Source: Rhodoferax sp. (lineage in GTDB: Bacteria > Pseudomonadota > Gammaproteobacteria > Burkholderiales > Burkholderiaceae_C). Taken from it: 6,458 nucleotides of DNA. Made by a program: the position numbers and the translations under genes. The notes beneath the pieces are model-generated. The model worked only from the letters and a program-made list of their open reading frames with translations. It searched no databases and was not told the origin of the DNA. The stretch is taken from assembly GCA_023231075.1 (NCBI GenBank), contig JALNWC010000156.1:1-6458 (forward strand), written 5' to 3'. Below, piece by piece: positions 6,009-6,458 of the stretch (position 1 is the stretch's first letter; each line of letters begins with the position of its first letter).

Positions 6009-6332
6009 TCAGGCAAGCATCTCCAACAGAACACCATGCCAGACTTTTTCGTCAATTTTGCCCATTTTTTTCCCCAACCTGATCTTGTCCACGCAGCGCA
6101 CCTGATCCAACAAAATGCGCGCGTTCTTGCCCGCAAAAATCACTTCGGGACGACAACCCAGAGGCCGCCCGGCACTGGTAATGGGTGCGATGATGACTCG
6201 GGGCAATTCGGCGTCCATATCGTCTGGTGACACCACCAGCGCAGGGCGCGTCTTTTGAATCTCGCTGCCGATGGTGGGGTCAAGGTTGACCCAATACACA
6301 TCACCGCGAGACACAGCGGCCCGGCTTACCAT
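6009..6332 (-). CDS. mazF: MazF/PemK-family endoribonuclease toxin
   Basis: From the ATG at 6332 the product is 107 residues, the usual MazF size. A GTG at 6338 would add two residues; the ATG is preferred because it overlaps the antitoxin stop as ATGGTAA, a common coupled arrangement. The family signature is complete: RGDVYWVNLDPTIGSEIQKT (9-28), RPALVVSPD (29-37) with the catalytic-type R29, VIIAPITS (46-53) with T52, and LLDQVRCVDKIRLGK (74-88). It should be a sequence-specific mRNA interferase that forms a dimer and is held inactive by the upstream antitoxin. It ends at a TGA (6011-6009) and is followed by the REPIN-like element. The cleaved sequence cannot be predicted from this. Confidence 0.92.
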   Translation of the reverse strand: MVSRAAVSRGDVYWVNLDPTIGSEIQKTRPALVVSPDDMDAELPRVIIAPITSAGRPLGCRPEVIFAGKNARILLDQVRCVDKIRLGKKMGKIDEKVWHGVLLEMLA

Positions 6333-6457
6333 ACCCACTCGCCGTCATCGGCAAGAGGTGCGTCGCTCCAGTCTTGCACCTCTACTTTTTCCTGGGCCAA
6401 GACCGCTTTTGATGGTGCAGCCGCGTCAACAAACCAACCGTCGCGCAGTTTGCGGCG
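6326..6457 (-). CDS. mazE: MazE/AbrB-type antitoxin, C-terminal partial
   Basis: The minus frame is open from the window edge (base 6457) to a TAA at 6328-6326 and gives 43 residues: RRKLRDGWFVDAAAPSKAVL, then an acidic tail with VQDWSDAPLADDGEWVW. A basic RxGWF motif followed by an acidic, tryptophan-rich end in EWVW is the usual toxin-binding tail of MazE/PemI antitoxins. The N-terminal SpoVT-AbrB DNA-binding part lies outside the window. The stop overlaps the mazF ATG by seven bases. The identification rests on this tail and on the position directly before mazF. Confidence 0.75.
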   Translation of the reverse strand, partial: RRKLRDGWFVDAAAPSKAVLAQEKVEVQDWSDAPLADDGEWVW

Positions 6458-6458
6458 A

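Noticed and set aside
5885..6136. An 84-residue N-terminal extension of the XRE antitoxin
   Set aside because: The extension would overlap mazF in another frame and cross the REPIN-like element. The ATG at 5884 has a promoter directly upstream, and the native protein begins there.

Overview
The window reads as high-GC chromosomal DNA of a betaproteobacterium, most likely of the Comamonadaceae (Rhodoferax/Polaromonas-like). This is inferred from base composition, from the protein flavour (TPM-domain protein, LapD-like degenerate EAL protein, Sel1-SLT transglycosylase) and from REP-like intergenic elements. No rRNA, tRNA or CRISPR array is visible, and no ungened stretch exceeds 300 bases.

Left part (1-2383, plus strand). 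The window opens inside a TPM-domain protein gene, followed by a REP-like element. Next comes a 5'-truncated GGDEF-EAL gene that keeps only the end of its GGDEF domain and a degenerate EAL domain. It overlaps (GTGA) a secreted lytic transglycosylase with a Sel1-type repeat and an SLT domain. A second REP-like unit follows the transglycosylase stop codon.

Middle (2384-3765, plus strand). A single AAA_14/DUF4143 ATPase gene stands behind an AT-rich leader. The leader carries a perfect 11+11 bp dyad built on TTATCC/GGATAA, with a third half-site just before the start codon and no Shine-Dalgarno sequence.

Right part (3757-6458, minus strand, convergent with the ATPase). This is a toxin-antitoxin cluster. 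In transcription order it holds the tail of a MazE/AbrB-type antitoxin, a complete MazF/PemK RNase toxin, a paired REP element (REPIN-like), an XRE antitoxin with a promoter that suggests a leaderless mRNA, and a full-length HipA-family kinase coupled to it by a GTGA overlap. Then comes a second, canonical HipB-like HTH gene with its own operator-like dyad. Its 3' end is cut off and replaced by the out-of-frame C-terminal coding remnant of an IS630-family transposase. The remnant runs up to and slightly into the 3' end of the ATPase gene.

Overall, a conserved housekeeping/biofilm-control region has been eroded on the left at a REP element. It is joined to an accessory island of TA modules on the right, where an IS-mediated deletion removed most of a second hipBA locus. 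The most notable points are the hipB'-IS630 junction, the EAL gene broken at a REP, the recurrence of the REP family after three stop codons, and the TTATCC/GGATAA operator-like array upstream of the ATPase. I see no convincing evidence of an entirely undescribed multi-gene system.
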